Assembly (NCBI GenBank): GCA_035577545.1
Contig: DATLVI010000034.1
Coordinates: forward strand, 124,001-188,000
Direction: 5' to 3'
DNA from: Verrucomicrobiia bacterium
GTDB lineage: Bacteria > Verrucomicrobiota > Verrucomicrobiia > Palsa-1439
DNA length: 64,000 nt
Made by a program: the position numbers and the translations under genes. This document shows, in pieces, positions 1-9,260 of this stretch (the first letter of the stretch is position 1; every line of letters starts with the position of its first letter). The notes beneath the pieces are model-generated. The model saw only the letters and a program-made list of their open reading frames with translations. It did no database searches and was not told where the DNA came from.

Positions 1-845
1 AGATGCGCGCCGAGGCAGGGACGCAACTTTCCGTCGGCGGTGAGTCTGATCTTGTTGCACGTCTCGCAAAAATGGAGGTTGGTCATCGCGCCGATGAAAC
101 CCAGCCGTACCGGCTGGCCACGGCGGTTGAGCAAACCGCTGACTTCGTAGTACGCCGCCGGCCCGTTCCCTTTGACCTCACTCGGCGGCTCGGGCAGCGG
201 AATGAGTTCGTAGCGCTGTTCGATCTGGCGGCGGACGTGGCCGACTGAGATGAAATTGTCGTCTGTGAGCACTTCCCCCGTGCTGATGGGCATCAATTCG
301 ATGAAACGCAACGTGACGGCCTTCTCGCGTGCGAAGTCGATGAGGTCGAACACCTCATCATCGTTCTTGCCCTTCATCAGCACCATGTTTAGCTTCACTT
401 GCGGGAATCCTGCGTCGATAGCGGCGTCGATGCCCGCGAGCACATCGGCAAGCTGGCCGTTGCCGCTCAACTCGCGGTAGGTGTCGGCATCCAGCGAATC
501 GAGGGAGATGTTGACCTTGGTGACCCCGTTCTCGCAAAGCTGGTGGGCGAGGGGAGCGAGCAACGTGGCATTGGTGCTCAGGCCGATGTCCGTGACGCCC
601 GGCAATTTGTGCAACTCACCGATAAACTCCGCGACGTTCCTGCGCACCAGCGGTTCGCCGCCCGTGACGCGGAATTTCGTGACGCCGAGCGAGGTGGCCA
701 CACGAGCGACGCGCAGGATTTCCTCGTAAGTGAGGATTTGGCCCTTGGGCAGCCATTCGATGGTCACGTCGTGCGGCAGGCAGTAGGCGCACCGCTCGTT
801 GCAGCGATCCGTCACGGAAATCCGCATGTAGGTTACGATATGCAC
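1..845 (-). CDS. moaA: GTP 3',8-cyclase MoaA (3' end outside window)
   Basis: Radical-SAM enzyme of molybdenum cofactor biosynthesis, which converts GTP to the 3',8-cyclo intermediate. The reverse strand reads without a stop to the window edge. The radical-SAM cluster motif CNERCAYC lies near the N-terminus after RISVTDR, followed by the SAM-binding GGEP motif. Near the window edge comes the second Fe-S motif FCETCNKIRLTADGKLRPCL, of which the third cysteine of MoaA is visible. About 281 of the usual 330 residues are present. I chose GTG at 845 because AGGG lies 5 nt upstream and the protein then begins HIVTYMRISVTDRC, as in MoaA; ATG at 875 and ATG at 827 are alternatives. Divergent from the aspartyl-protease-like gene. 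No other moa gene is in view. Confidence 0.9.
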   Translation of the reverse strand, partial: MHIVTYMRISVTDRCNERCAYCLPHDVTIEWLPKGQILTYEEILRVARVATSLGVTKFRVTGGEPLVRRNVAEFIGELHKLPGVTDIGLSTNATLLAPLAHQLCENGVTKVNISLDSLDADTYRELSGNGQLADVLAGIDAAIDAGFPQVKLNMVLMKGKNDDEVFDLIDFAREKAVTLRFIELMPISTGEVLTDDNFISVGHVRRQIEQRYELIPLPEPPSEVKGNGPAAYYEVSGLLNRRGQPVRLGFIGAMTNLHFCETCNKIRLTADGKLRPCLGAH

Positions 846-884
846 GCCTGCCCTAACAATACGAGTTGCCCGCATCCGCCGCAA

Positions 885-904
885 GCCCCGAAGAGGTTCG
901 GGGC
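885..904. repeat. Perfect 8-bp hairpin, GCCCCGAA/TTCGGGGC
   Basis: Arms GCCCCGAA and TTCGGGGC with a GAGG loop, in the intergenic space between moaA and the divergent aspartyl-protease-like gene. No T-tract follows, so it is not a typical intrinsic terminator. The same arms recur around 23223-23243, which suggests a dispersed hairpin family. Confidence 0.5.
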
Positions 905-960
905 AAGCCGAGACGGGCAAGCGGATTGACTTTGCTTGGCGGGCTTATATCCTGCGCCTT

Positions 961-2034
961 ATGCGGCGAGCATTCGTCTGGGCGGCGTTGGCAATGTTGG
1001 CGGCCAGTTGCGCCACGGATCGGTACGCTAAACTGGAGACGGCCACGCCCGCGCTTTCGTCCGTGCAAATTGCCGAGTTGCAGAAAGCCGCGAAGACACC
1101 CGAGGAACTCGGTATCCAAATGCAGGTCACCGAGCGTTCGGCCAATTTTGCCGGGGTCAATGTTGTTGAGGCGACCGAAAACGTAACCGTGCCGCTCTTG
1201 GAAGTTCCGACGGACAATCCGCGTGAAGCCGGGGGACTTTATCGTGCGCCGGTCATCCACGCGACCGTCAACGGCACGGCCTATGTGCGACTCCTTCTCG
1301 ACAGCGGCAGCAACCGCAATCTTTTCGGCTATACGCTCGCGCACAGTCTTGGGATTCCGACCATCGCCGGACTGAAGCCGATGACGGGGTACGGAATCGG
1401 GGGCGCGGTGGACAACTACGGGGCGCTCGTACCGTCGATGCAGATCGGTTCCATCGGATTTCAGAAGACGGTGGCGATCATTGGCCCGGATGCGCAAGTG
1501 CTCGGCGCCACGCGCGGTTCGCAAGTGATGCTACTCGGCGTCAACGCACTGCGAAACCTGTCGTATCTCACCATCGACAACCTCCACGGCAACGTCATCT
1601 TCGGTGCACGCGAAGCCTATCTACCGGACGATACGCTGACGTTTCTGACGACAGCGCCGTTGCATTGGCTGAGCGAATTGCCCGCCGTGGACATCTCCAT
1701 TGATGGACGCAATCCGGTCCCGTGCATTCTCGATACGGGTGGCGATTACGGGATGCTGGTGCCGCGCTTGCGCGCCATCGAGCTGGGTTATTGGAAACCG
1801 GGAAAGAAAGATCCGCTCTCGATTCCGGGCGGGGTCGGCGGAGCTTCGCTGGCCACGAGTTACGTAATCAAGCAGGCGAAAGTCGGCGACGCGACGTTCA
1901 CACGCATTTCCGGACGCACCGTCCTGATCGGCCCGGAAGCTGGCGGCGGGCAGGTTTTCCTCGGGAATGCTGTCCTGCGCCGCTACCGGATCACGTTCGA
2001 TTTCAAGCACAGCACCCTGTGGCTGGAGCGTTGA
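961..2034 (+). CDS. Retropepsin-like aspartyl protease lipoprotein
   Basis: Exported 357-residue protein. A signal peptide ends in a lipobox (LAASC, Cys17), so it is predicted to be a lipoprotein. Two aspartyl-protease active-site motifs are visible: LLLDSGSN near residue 118 and CILDTGGD near residue 258, each at the start of a similar lobe (VxGxxVRLLLDSG; IDGRNPVPCILDTG). This suggests a two-lobed pepsin/retropepsin-like fold in one chain, with both catalytic Asp residues present. The substrate is unknown. It starts at the first ATG after the divergent moaA and ends 35 bp before mnmA, on the same strand. A non-peptidase role for such retropepsin-like domains is possible. Confidence 0.8.
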   Translation: MRRAFVWAALAMLAASCATDRYAKLETATPALSSVQIAELQKAAKTPEELGIQMQVTERSANFAGVNVVEATENVTVPLLEVPTDNPREAGGLYRAPVIHATVNGTAYVRLLLDSGSNRNLFGYTLAHSLGIPTIAGLKPMTGYGIGGAVDNYGALVPSMQIGSIGFQKTVAIIGPDAQVLGATRGSQVMLLGVNALRNLSYLTIDNLHGNVIFGAREAYLPDDTLTFLTTAPLHWLSELPAVDISIDGRNPVPCILDTGGDYGMLVPRLRAIELGYWKPGKKDPLSIPGGVGGASLATSYVIKQAKVGDATFTRISGRTVLIGPEAGGGQVFLGNAVLRRYRITFDFKHSTLWLER

Positions 2035-2069
2035 AATTTGAGGGTTTTGTCCTATACTTCCGCGTCCTA

Positions 2070-3140
2070 ATGAACGCCAAGAAACCCAAAGTCTGTGTCG
2101 GCATGAGCGGAGGCGTGGACTCCAGTGTCGCGGCTTATCTTTTGAAGAAGGAAGGCTACGATGTCATCGGCCTGACCTTCCGCGGCTGGCCGCAGGATTG
2201 CCGGTCCGTCGAAGAGGACAAATGCTGCGGCCCGCAGGCCGTCACGGACGCCCGCATGGTCGCGCACTCGCTCGATATTCCGTATTACGTCGTCGATGAG
2301 ATCGACACCTTTCGCAGCGAGGTCATGGATTACTTCGCCGCCGAATACAAACGCGGCCGCACGCCGAATCCGTGCGTCATCTGCAATGAGAAGGTCAAGT
2401 TCGGCTCGCTTTTGCGCAAAGCTCAGGCGCTCGGCGCCGAGGCCATCGCCACCGGCCATTACGCCCGGATCACCCGGGATGGCCGGTACGAACTCCGCCG
2501 CGCCCGCGACGACCGCAAGGACCAAACCTATTTTCTGTTTTCGCTCAACCAGGACCAGCTCGCCCGCGCCATGTTTCCCATCGGCGAGTTGACCAAGGAA
2601 CAGACCCGCGCCGTCGCCAAAGAGATTGGCCTCAAGACGTACGGCAAAGAAGAGAGCCAGGAAGTTTGTTTTGTACCGGAAAATGATTACCGGAAATTTC
2701 TCCGCGAAAACGCGAATATGGTCGACACGAAGGGGGAAATCATGACCAGGGAAGGACGGGTCCTCGGCCACCACAGTGGCATTCACAATTTCACCATCGG
2801 CCAGCGCGAAGGTTTGAACCTGGGCGGTCAACCGCGTCCGCTTTATGTCATCGAACTCGACGTGGCGAGCAACCGCGTCATCGTCGGCTCCGCCGAAGAA
2901 CTGCTGCGCAGCGAATTCGAAGTTAGCAACTGCGTCTGGCACGGCGGCGAACCGGCCGGGGCTTTAGAGATTACCGTCAAACCCCGGCATCAACATCCCG
3001 GTTGCAAGGCGACGGTCACGGCGACTGGTAAAGGTGCGGCGAAGGTATCTCTTGCCGAGGCTCAAAGAGCCATTACACCCGGTCAAGCGGCAGTTTTCTA
3101 CCGGGGGGACCTTGTGGTTGGAGGAGGATGGATTTGTTGA
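2070..3140 (+). CDS. mnmA: tRNA-specific 2-thiouridylase MnmA
   Basis: Cytoplasmic enzyme that thiolates U34 of tRNA-Lys, Glu and Gln using ATP and persulfide sulfur. It is 356 residues, close to the family norm. The N-terminal PP-loop is SGGVDSS (residues 13-19). The catalytic cysteine pair is Cys102 (NPCVICN) and Cys200 (SQEVCF). The tRNA-recognition part contains HNFTIGQREGL. ATG at 2070 gives the canonical N-terminus (MNAKKPKVCVGMSGGVDSS); the open frame extends further upstream into the preceding gene but has no homology there. Its last 13 nt overlap the start of the following LamG gene, so the two may be co-translated. Confidence 0.96.
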   Translation: MNAKKPKVCVGMSGGVDSSVAAYLLKKEGYDVIGLTFRGWPQDCRSVEEDKCCGPQAVTDARMVAHSLDIPYYVVDEIDTFRSEVMDYFAAEYKRGRTPNPCVICNEKVKFGSLLRKAQALGAEAIATGHYARITRDGRYELRRARDDRKDQTYFLFSLNQDQLARAMFPIGELTKEQTRAVAKEIGLKTYGKEESQEVCFVPENDYRKFLRENANMVDTKGEIMTREGRVLGHHSGIHNFTIGQREGLNLGGQPRPLYVIELDVASNRVIVGSAEELLRSEFEVSNCVWHGGEPAGALEITVKPRHQHPGCKATVTATGKGAAKVSLAEAQRAITPGQAAVFYRGDLVVGGGWIC

Positions 3141-6100
3141 CCGCTTGCAACCGCTCTTTGCGGGTAGCGCTCCTGCTGGCTATTTCCGGTGTGTTTTGTC
3201 GTCCGGTAGCCGCGGACACCTCGGCTCTGCTGTTTTATGTTTCCGGCGAAAAGGGCACGACGGCGGACTTCTCCGCGGGCGGCACGCCTGAACCGAATTT
3301 CGATTCCGAGGTGACGCGCATCCCCGACGGCGCGAAGGGCGCGGCGCTCCGTTGTGGCGATCTGCAGCGGCTCGCCTGGTGGGCGCCGGGTAACATCTAC
3401 GCTCAACGCGGGACGCTTTCGTTTTTTTGGCGCTCGCGGTATCCCGTCGGGCCGACGGAGTTCCCCATCTTCCGCGTCGGCTACGCCGAGCATTCGAGTT
3501 GGGACATGGTTTTTCTCCGCATCGACTACAACGGGCACGGCTTCGATGCGTTCGTGACCGACGCGAGCCTCGCGCGGACGCGCGTGTCGGTCACGGTCGA
3601 TCCGTTTCCCAAACCGAATGAGTGGGTGCATCTCGCGCTCGCTTGGGATGAGACGCGTGGCATTCGCTTTTATGTGAACGGCAAACTCGCGGCGACGAAG
3701 GAAACGGCGGCGGTGTACAACGCCGCCCTCGACCAGTTCGGCCCGCACTCGCGCATTATCAGCCCGCACAACGTCCAGAGCGATTACAACTTCGTGCGCG
3801 GCGGCGATATCGACGAAATTCGCATTTACGACCGCATGCTCGATGATGTGGCCGTCGCCACGCTGGCGAAGGGCGACGCGCCGACGGACCTCAAGCCATT
3901 GCCAGCTCGCAAACTTGACGATACGCGCTGGCGTGATGAATGGTGGCAGCGCTACGGCTGGAACCGGGCCGGCGATCCACCCCCGTATTTAGCCGACGCG
4001 ACGACATCAGTGCGTAAGGTGGAGATCCACGACGCGTATGATTTGAAGCGCTGGTGGTGGAAGGCATGCGATGGCATCGACGAGACGACCTGGCCCGGGG
4101 TTTACAACCGGTCGCGACTGCCGGGGCGCAACGACTATTTTCAATTGCCCGATTGGGATTGCTACGTCCAATCAGGAAAATCCATCACATTTGTTATGCC
4201 CGACGAGCCGTGGAATCATCTTGAGATTTCCGGCGCGGCGTGGGGTCGGATGGATTTATTGAAACCAAATGCCGCGAACGACGGCCCGGCGGAATCAACG
4301 CTGTTCGAGCGTCCTCAAGGGCAGGAAAAAACCGTTCACCATTTCCCGGCATCAAGGACGGGCGGCAAGATTCGTTTCACCAACGTCGAGCAGGAGGAAC
4401 CGATTGGCGAACTCGTGGCTTACAATGTCACCGCAGGCGGCGAACCGGCGGGCAGCGCCAAGTTCGCGTACCGGCTTACGAGTGCAACACCTACCAACCA
4501 CAGCCTTGATTCGCTTGTGACATTCATCAATGGCCGGTATGCGGCCGATGAACGGGCGACGATGGTTGCGCGGCCCATCGACGCCAACCCCGCCGCGCCC
4601 GTGGCGGGGCCTGTGAAGTCACTGCCACTCGTCCACATTCTGGTGCCTGACAACTGGGACGATATGGAGGATGGACTCGACGGCATTGCGATCGATCTGC
4701 CAGCGCTCAAGGTGAAACCGACGCACGGTAAGTTCTTCCCGCTCGATATTCAGGTCAAGGATCCGCTCTGGCCGTTGCGGAACATGTTCGACTTTACATT
4801 TAGCGTGAAGCCTGGCGAGGCGCGGACGCTCTGGCTGGATCTGCGCGACCGGATCCTGCCGCCCGGAAAAGGCCTGTATCTCACGATTGCCGGTGCGGGC
4901 GGCGATTTTGACACGGCGTCACTCGAAGGCGCGACGCTTCGTCTCGTGTTCAAGCCCCGGGCGGAGGCGCGCGTCGAGCACGAGCTTGATCGCTTCACGC
5001 AAGTGAGAGACTGTTATGCGATGCTCGTGGAGGAGCATCCGCACAGCTCGAAGTATAATCTCTGGAACCGGTTTGAGACCGACCTCACCGATTTACTACG
5101 TGTGAACCCCGATCACTCTCTTGGCCGTAAATACGCGGCGGCGGAATTGGGCCAGCCGGTTCCCCCGATCCACCTTCCCATGCCGCCGGCGGACGTCCCG
5201 CTGTGGGCCATTCGCCAGGTCGAACTGCTTGGGCGCGTGAAAAAGTTTGTCCTCTGGTATATCGATAATCGGCAGGTCGAGTACGGCGATTTTGGCGGGG
5301 GTATCTCCGATGACGTTGACCTGCTCAACACGTGGCCGGGTGTCGCTTTGATGGGTTGCGAGCCGGAGAAGATCCGGAAATCGCTGCATGCGCTGCTCGA
5401 AGCGGCCTTCAACAACGGCATGTTCACCGCCGGCCTTCCGACGATTCAAGCCGACGAATTGCACAGTAACGAGGAAGGCATCGGCTGCCTCAACGCGAAC
5501 ATGATCCTCGAATACGGTAGTCCGCGCCAATTCGAGCGCGCGATGGTCACCCAACTCGGCGTTGCGGACCTGACCGGGATCAACGCCGCGGGTCATCGAC
5601 ACTTCCGTACGTCCTATTTTAATGGCAAGAAGATGGCGACTGACGACCCGTGGGGATACGCGAAGGCGTATTCCTACCTAGTGCTGGCGCCCGGCCAGAT
5701 GCTTGTCGATTTCAACGGCAATCCCACGGCGAAAAAAATCGACCTCGAACTTGCGGACGGCCTGCTGGCGCACCGCCGCCGGGATGCCGACGGTCATTAC
5801 GTTATACCCAGCGCGATCCATTTCGTGGACGACAGGGACAGCGTCGCGACGCGCGCCTATTTTCCGTGGCCGGTTTTCTGGAGCGCGTGGAAGTGGACGG
5901 GCGACCGCAAGTATCTGGACCCGATTTTCGACGGCGGCACCACATCGCTGATGCAGCTCAACGCCAACGCCCTCGACATGCTCAGTATTCGTGACACATG
6001 GGGACCGCGCATCGAGTCGGGCGAAACCGGCCGTGCCAGTGAGACGCGCACGAACGACAATCGTGGTTCGGCGCGTTCCACCAGCTACCGCAGTTCAAAC

Positions 6101-6940
6101 GTGGAGCATTTCGAGTGGCAATTGACCGGGGACAAGTCGCATCTCATAAAACTCTACACCGCGCAGATCGAGGAATGCGACCGCCTCGAGTACATCAACA
6201 CCGAGGGCAGCCTGTGGATCGACCGTGTCGGTGTGCCCTACGCTGACCTGCAGCGCGCGCGACTCGGGGGCGTCGCGCTGGTGCGCAACCATGAGTTTCC
6301 CGGGCATGCCGTCAGCTGGAAATTTGCCGCACCGGCCAACGAGGAGAGCGTCGCGATCCTGGTCCCCAATGCCACGCCCACGGGTTTCTTGGTCATCGCT
6401 TACAACGTCGAGACCAGGCCCGTGCGCGCGACCATGACCGGATGGAATATCGATCCCGGGTTGTGGGAAATCACGCAGGGTATCGACACCCATGGCAACG
6501 ATGTTGCCGACCAGTCGGTCACGACCTGGACGAACACCTTCGAGCGCACGAGCAACCTTGAATTCACCTTCGCGCCCCGCGCGACCACGGTACTCTCGCT
6601 CAAACTCAAGACGCCCGGCAAACCCTATTGGGAGCGCCCCGACCTCGGTCTGGATCGGGAAGACGTTCAGGTGAAGGGACGGGAAGTGCGGGTGCGGATT
6701 CACAGTCTCGGATCGGTCCCGTCACCCGAGACGACGGTGGCCTTTCGCGACCGTACCGGCAAGATTATCGCCGCGGCGAAAGTGGGCCCGCTACCAGCGC
6801 CTGTTGATCTGTATCCGAAGACGACGGATGTGGTTCTTGCATTGCCGGAGGGCGCGGAGGTGACCGGCGGCACGGTGGAAATTGATCCTGACCACCGGAT
6901 TGAGGAGATCACCCGACTGAACAATGTTGTGAAGTTGTGA
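3128..6940 (+). CDS. Large secreted LamG-domain protein
   Basis: 1270-residue predicted secreted protein of unknown substrate. A signal peptide (hydrophobic core VALLLAISGVF, residues 13-23, cleaved near VAADT) is followed by a concanavalin-like LamG domain (about residues 30-245, ending in DIDEIRIYDRML). A middle beta-rich region comes next, then a helical stretch (about 610-960) with many Trp and acidic residues that resembles the alpha-toroid fold of polysaccharide-active enzymes. The C-terminal end (about 1150-1270) looks Ig/CARDB-like. I cannot assign a catalytic family. ATG at 3128 lies inside mnmA, directly abutting GGAGGAGG; TTG at 3134 would have better Shine-Dalgarno spacing. Convergent with a second LamG gene 7 bp away. 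Confidence 0.8.
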   Translation: MDLLTACNRSLRVALLLAISGVFCRPVAADTSALLFYVSGEKGTTADFSAGGTPEPNFDSEVTRIPDGAKGAALRCGDLQRLAWWAPGNIYAQRGTLSFFWRSRYPVGPTEFPIFRVGYAEHSSWDMVFLRIDYNGHGFDAFVTDASLARTRVSVTVDPFPKPNEWVHLALAWDETRGIRFYVNGKLAATKETAAVYNAALDQFGPHSRIISPHNVQSDYNFVRGGDIDEIRIYDRMLDDVAVATLAKGDAPTDLKPLPARKLDDTRWRDEWWQRYGWNRAGDPPPYLADATTSVRKVEIHDAYDLKRWWWKACDGIDETTWPGVYNRSRLPGRNDYFQLPDWDCYVQSGKSITFVMPDEPWNHLEISGAAWGRMDLLKPNAANDGPAESTLFERPQGQEKTVHHFPASRTGGKIRFTNVEQEEPIGELVAYNVTAGGEPAGSAKFAYRLTSATPTNHSLDSLVTFINGRYAADERATMVARPIDANPAAPVAGPVKSLPLVHILVPDNWDDMEDGLDGIAIDLPALKVKPTHGKFFPLDIQVKDPLWPLRNMFDFTFSVKPGEARTLWLDLRDRILPPGKGLYLTIAGAGGDFDTASLEGATLRLVFKPRAEARVEHELDRFTQVRDCYAMLVEEHPHSSKYNLWNRFETDLTDLLRVNPDHSLGRKYAAAELGQPVPPIHLPMPPADVPLWAIRQVELLGRVKKFVLWYIDNRQVEYGDFGGGISDDVDLLNTWPGVALMGCEPEKIRKSLHALLEAAFNNGMFTAGLPTIQADELHSNEEGIGCLNANMILEYGSPRQFERAMVTQLGVADLTGINAAGHRHFRTSYFNGKKMATDDPWGYAKAYSYLVLAPGQMLVDFNGNPTAKKIDLELADGLLAHRRRDADGHYVIPSAIHFVDDRDSVATRAYFPWPVFWSAWKWTGDRKYLDPIFDGGTTSLMQLNANALDMLSIRDTWGPRIESGETGRASETRTNDNRGSARSTSYRSSNVEHFEWQLTGDKSHLIKLYTAQIEECDRLEYINTEGSLWIDRVGVPYADLQRARLGGVALVRNHEFPGHAVSWKFAAPANEESVAILVPNATPTGFLVIAYNVETRPVRATMTGWNIDPGLWEITQGIDTHGNDVADQSVTTWTNTFERTSNLEFTFAPRATTVLSLKLKTPGKPYWERPDLGLDREDVQVKGREVRVRIHSLGSVPSPETTVAFRDRTGKIIAAAKVGPLPAPVDLYPKTTDVVLALPEGAEVTGGTVEIDPDHRIEEITRLNNVVKL

Positions 6941-6947
6941 CGGCGGT

Positions 6948-7664
6948 CTATTTCTCCGATATGCGCCGTAGATCGGCTGGTTTCAGCGGCAGGGGACTGA
7001 AGCGGACTTCCTTGAGAGTACCCTTGAACCAATAGACCCGATTGAGCCGCACACCGAGCGACATCCGTCCGTCGGCCATCGGCGCGAAATTGACCGGGCC
7101 CTCCAGTTCCTTCACGCCGTTGACATAGTCCGACATTGTTTTCCCGTCGTACACCAGCGCGACCCAGGTCCATCTTCCCGTGGGATGCCGCCGGGTGCGG
7201 TCGAGCAACGGGCGACCGCTCTCACCGGAGAGCATGAATGTGTCCAAACTCCAAGACAGGCTGCTGATAAGCCGGGTTTCGATCATGACCCGGCTGTCAC
7301 GGTCATCCTGGATATGCACGAAGCGCTGCGCGGGCAAGCCGTCGGCATCGGGTCGGAAAAGAATTTCAATGGTGAATTTCGACAAGCCCCGGAGCGGATT
7401 GACCGGGAGGATAAGACCGTCGCTCTTGCCGTTGAACAGCAATGCCGGTCCGCCCGTGGCCGCACTCGCGATCCGCGGCGCGCCGAGTACGCGCGGCCGG
7501 TGTCCGCCGATCAATTTAACATTGTCGAGCGTCCACACGGTGGGCGGTAGGGTGTTTGGCGTGAAGTTCTCGTCGGCCCGCACCGCGGAGGTCACGCTGA
7601 CAAAGACCAGCATCACAAGCATCCGGCAGAGGCCCTGGGCCTTCGATGATGTTGGCAGTTTCAT
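6948..7664 (-). CDS. Secreted LamG-domain protein
   Basis: 238-residue predicted secreted protein. After a signal peptide (LVMLVFVSVTSAVRA), nearly the whole mature chain is one LamG/concanavalin-like jelly roll: an early FNGKSDGLILP strand, FTIEILFRPD, WTWVALVYDGKTMSDYVNG, and the closing FKGTLKEVRFSPLPL. It carries no additional catalytic domain and is probably a carbohydrate- or surface-binding protein. It converges on the 1270-residue LamG gene with a 7-bp gap, so the two adjacent LamG genes are on opposite strands. Confidence 0.8.
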   Translation of the reverse strand: MKLPTSSKAQGLCRMLVMLVFVSVTSAVRADENFTPNTLPPTVWTLDNVKLIGGHRPRVLGAPRIASAATGGPALLFNGKSDGLILPVNPLRGLSKFTIEILFRPDADGLPAQRFVHIQDDRDSRVMIETRLISSLSWSLDTFMLSGESGRPLLDRTRRHPTGRWTWVALVYDGKTMSDYVNGVKELEGPVNFAPMADGRMSLGVRLNRVYWFKGTLKEVRFSPLPLKPADLRRISEK

Positions 7665-7809
7665 ATTTGGTTCCCGTCGCGCCCGATGATAAGCACCGCC
7701 GACCTTCGGAGTCGAGGTTGGAATGCGCCATCATCCATCTCTCTTGACGAGGCCCGTAACCGGCGTAAACTGCGCGGAGGTCGTCCAACAAAACCCACGG
7801 GAGATTGTC

Positions 7810-8115
7810 ATGAGAATGCTTTTGGATATCACAATTCCGCACGAACCATTCAATTCGCTCGTCCGCGAAGGCGTAACCGGCAAGAAGCTTGGCGAAATTT
7901 TGGAGGCGCTCAAACCCGAGGCGATTTATTTTACCGAACAGGATGGCAAACGCGGCGCCATCGCCGTCGTCGATCTGGCTGACCCCTCAAAAATTCCTGC
8001 GCTGGCCGAGCCATGGTTCCTAACCTTCAACGCCGATGTCAAACTCCGCATCGCGATGACGCCCGACGACCTGAAAAAAGCCGGTCTCGATGCGCTCGGT
8101 AAAAAGTGGGCATAG
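7810..8115 (+). CDS. Small conserved cytoplasmic protein, ferredoxin-like
   Basis: 101 residues, no signal peptide or membrane segment. The pattern (MRMLLDITIPHEPFNSLV, then KPEAIYFTEQDGKR and IPALAEPWFL) resembles a family of about 95-residue proteins sometimes labelled panthothenate synthetase without evidence, or DUF3303-like, expected to form a small alpha/beta dimeric barrel. No enzyme motif is visible. I chose ATG at 7810; the open frame extends to 7723 but the homologous region begins here. The gene stands alone between a divergent LamG gene and the convergent ada gene. Confidence 0.7.
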   Translation: MRMLLDITIPHEPFNSLVREGVTGKKLGEILEALKPEAIYFTEQDGKRGAIAVVDLADPSKIPALAEPWFLTFNADVKLRIAMTPDDLKKAGLDALGKKWA

Positions 8116-8126
8116 GGATCATCTTT

Positions 8127-9179
8127 TCAGACTCGCTCTGAGGATTCTTTCGCAAGCAACCGGCGTTTACGTTTGAGGCCCCAGCGGTAGCCTGCGAGTG
8201 CGCCATTTTCGCGGACGACGCGGTGGCAGGGGATCAACACGGCGGCGGGGTTGGTGGCGCAGGCGTGGGCGACGGCGCGGACGGCTTTGGGGCGACCGAC
8301 GGCTCTCGCGATTTGTGTGTAGGAACGGGTTTGGCCGTAGGGGATTGACCGCAATGCGGTCCAGACGCGCGATTGAAAGGCGGTCGCCCGAACGTCGAAC
8401 GGGAGATCCAACCGGGGTTGGTAACCGTTGAGGTGGCGGACGATCGAACGCGTCCAGACTTTAAGGTTTGCTCCACCAGTCACCATATCGGCGGCGGGGA
8501 ATTCCTGACGGAGCGCACGCTCAAGAGAAGTTTTGTTGTCGCCGAAGCTGACCATACAAATCCTCTTGTCTGTGGCTGCGACGAGCATATTACCCAAAGC
8601 GCATTTGGTGATGAGGTAATGGATGCGGGTTTGTTCTCCGCCATTACGGTAACGGGTGGGCGTCATTCCAAGGCGACTCGCGGTGCGTTCGTAGGCGCGG
8701 CTGCTGGAGCCGTAGCCAGCGGCGTACACGGCATTTGTGGCGGACGGTCCCTGTTTGAGTTCATGCTTGAACCTGCGAAAGCGGTAAGCATCGGCGTAGG
8801 CGCGGGGCGAGACACCGAGGGTGCGTTTGAAAATTCGTTGGAGATGAAATGGGCTCATGCGTACTTTCTCGCCCAGCGCGGCCAGGCTGAGCGGTCCTTC
8901 GAGGTTGGTTTCAATTAATTGACAAACACGCTTCACCATCGTGGCGTGCGCGGGAGTTTCGCGCGGATGGCAGCGGCGACAGGCGCGGAAGCCATTTTGT
9001 TCGGCGGCATCGCATGTGGGAAAGAAGACGACCTTGTCCCGCGCGGGCCGGCGGGCGGGACAGGACGGGCGGCAATAAATGCCGGTGGAACGCACCGCAA
9101 AGACAAACTGGCCGTCGGCATCTACATCGCGCTGTTGTACGGCCTGCCAGCGCTGGTCATCGAGTTCGACTGTTTTCAT
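8127..9179 (-). CDS. ada: Ada: DNA methyltransferase / AraC-type regulator
   Basis: 350-residue full-length Ada protein that repairs alkylated DNA and activates the adaptive response. The N-terminal zinc domain has the four cysteines Cys36, Cys40, Cys67 and Cys70 (STGIYCRPSC...ACRRC), Cys36 being the methylphosphotriester acceptor. An AraC-type helix-turn-helix follows (about 85-180, LAALGEKVRMSPFHLQRIFKRTLGVSP). The C-terminal O6-alkylguanine transferase domain has PCHRV with acceptor Cys near residue 318, plus YGQTRSYTQIA. Both methyl-acceptor sites and the DNA-binding domain are intact. No alkB or alkA neighbour is visible. Confidence 0.95.
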   Translation of the reverse strand: MKTVELDDQRWQAVQQRDVDADGQFVFAVRSTGIYCRPSCPARRPARDKVVFFPTCDAAEQNGFRACRRCHPRETPAHATMVKRVCQLIETNLEGPLSLAALGEKVRMSPFHLQRIFKRTLGVSPRAYADAYRFRRFKHELKQGPSATNAVYAAGYGSSSRAYERTASRLGMTPTRYRNGGEQTRIHYLITKCALGNMLVAATDKRICMVSFGDNKTSLERALRQEFPAADMVTGGANLKVWTRSIVRHLNGYQPRLDLPFDVRATAFQSRVWTALRSIPYGQTRSYTQIARAVGRPKAVRAVAHACATNPAAVLIPCHRVVRENGALAGYRWGLKRKRRLLAKESSERV

Positions 9180-9260
9180 CTGCCGACACGATACGCCGGA
9201 ATGCCAAAGGCGACTATCCGCTTCTTGCGGTCAAAGTTGGAGCGCGTACAGCCGTAGCCC

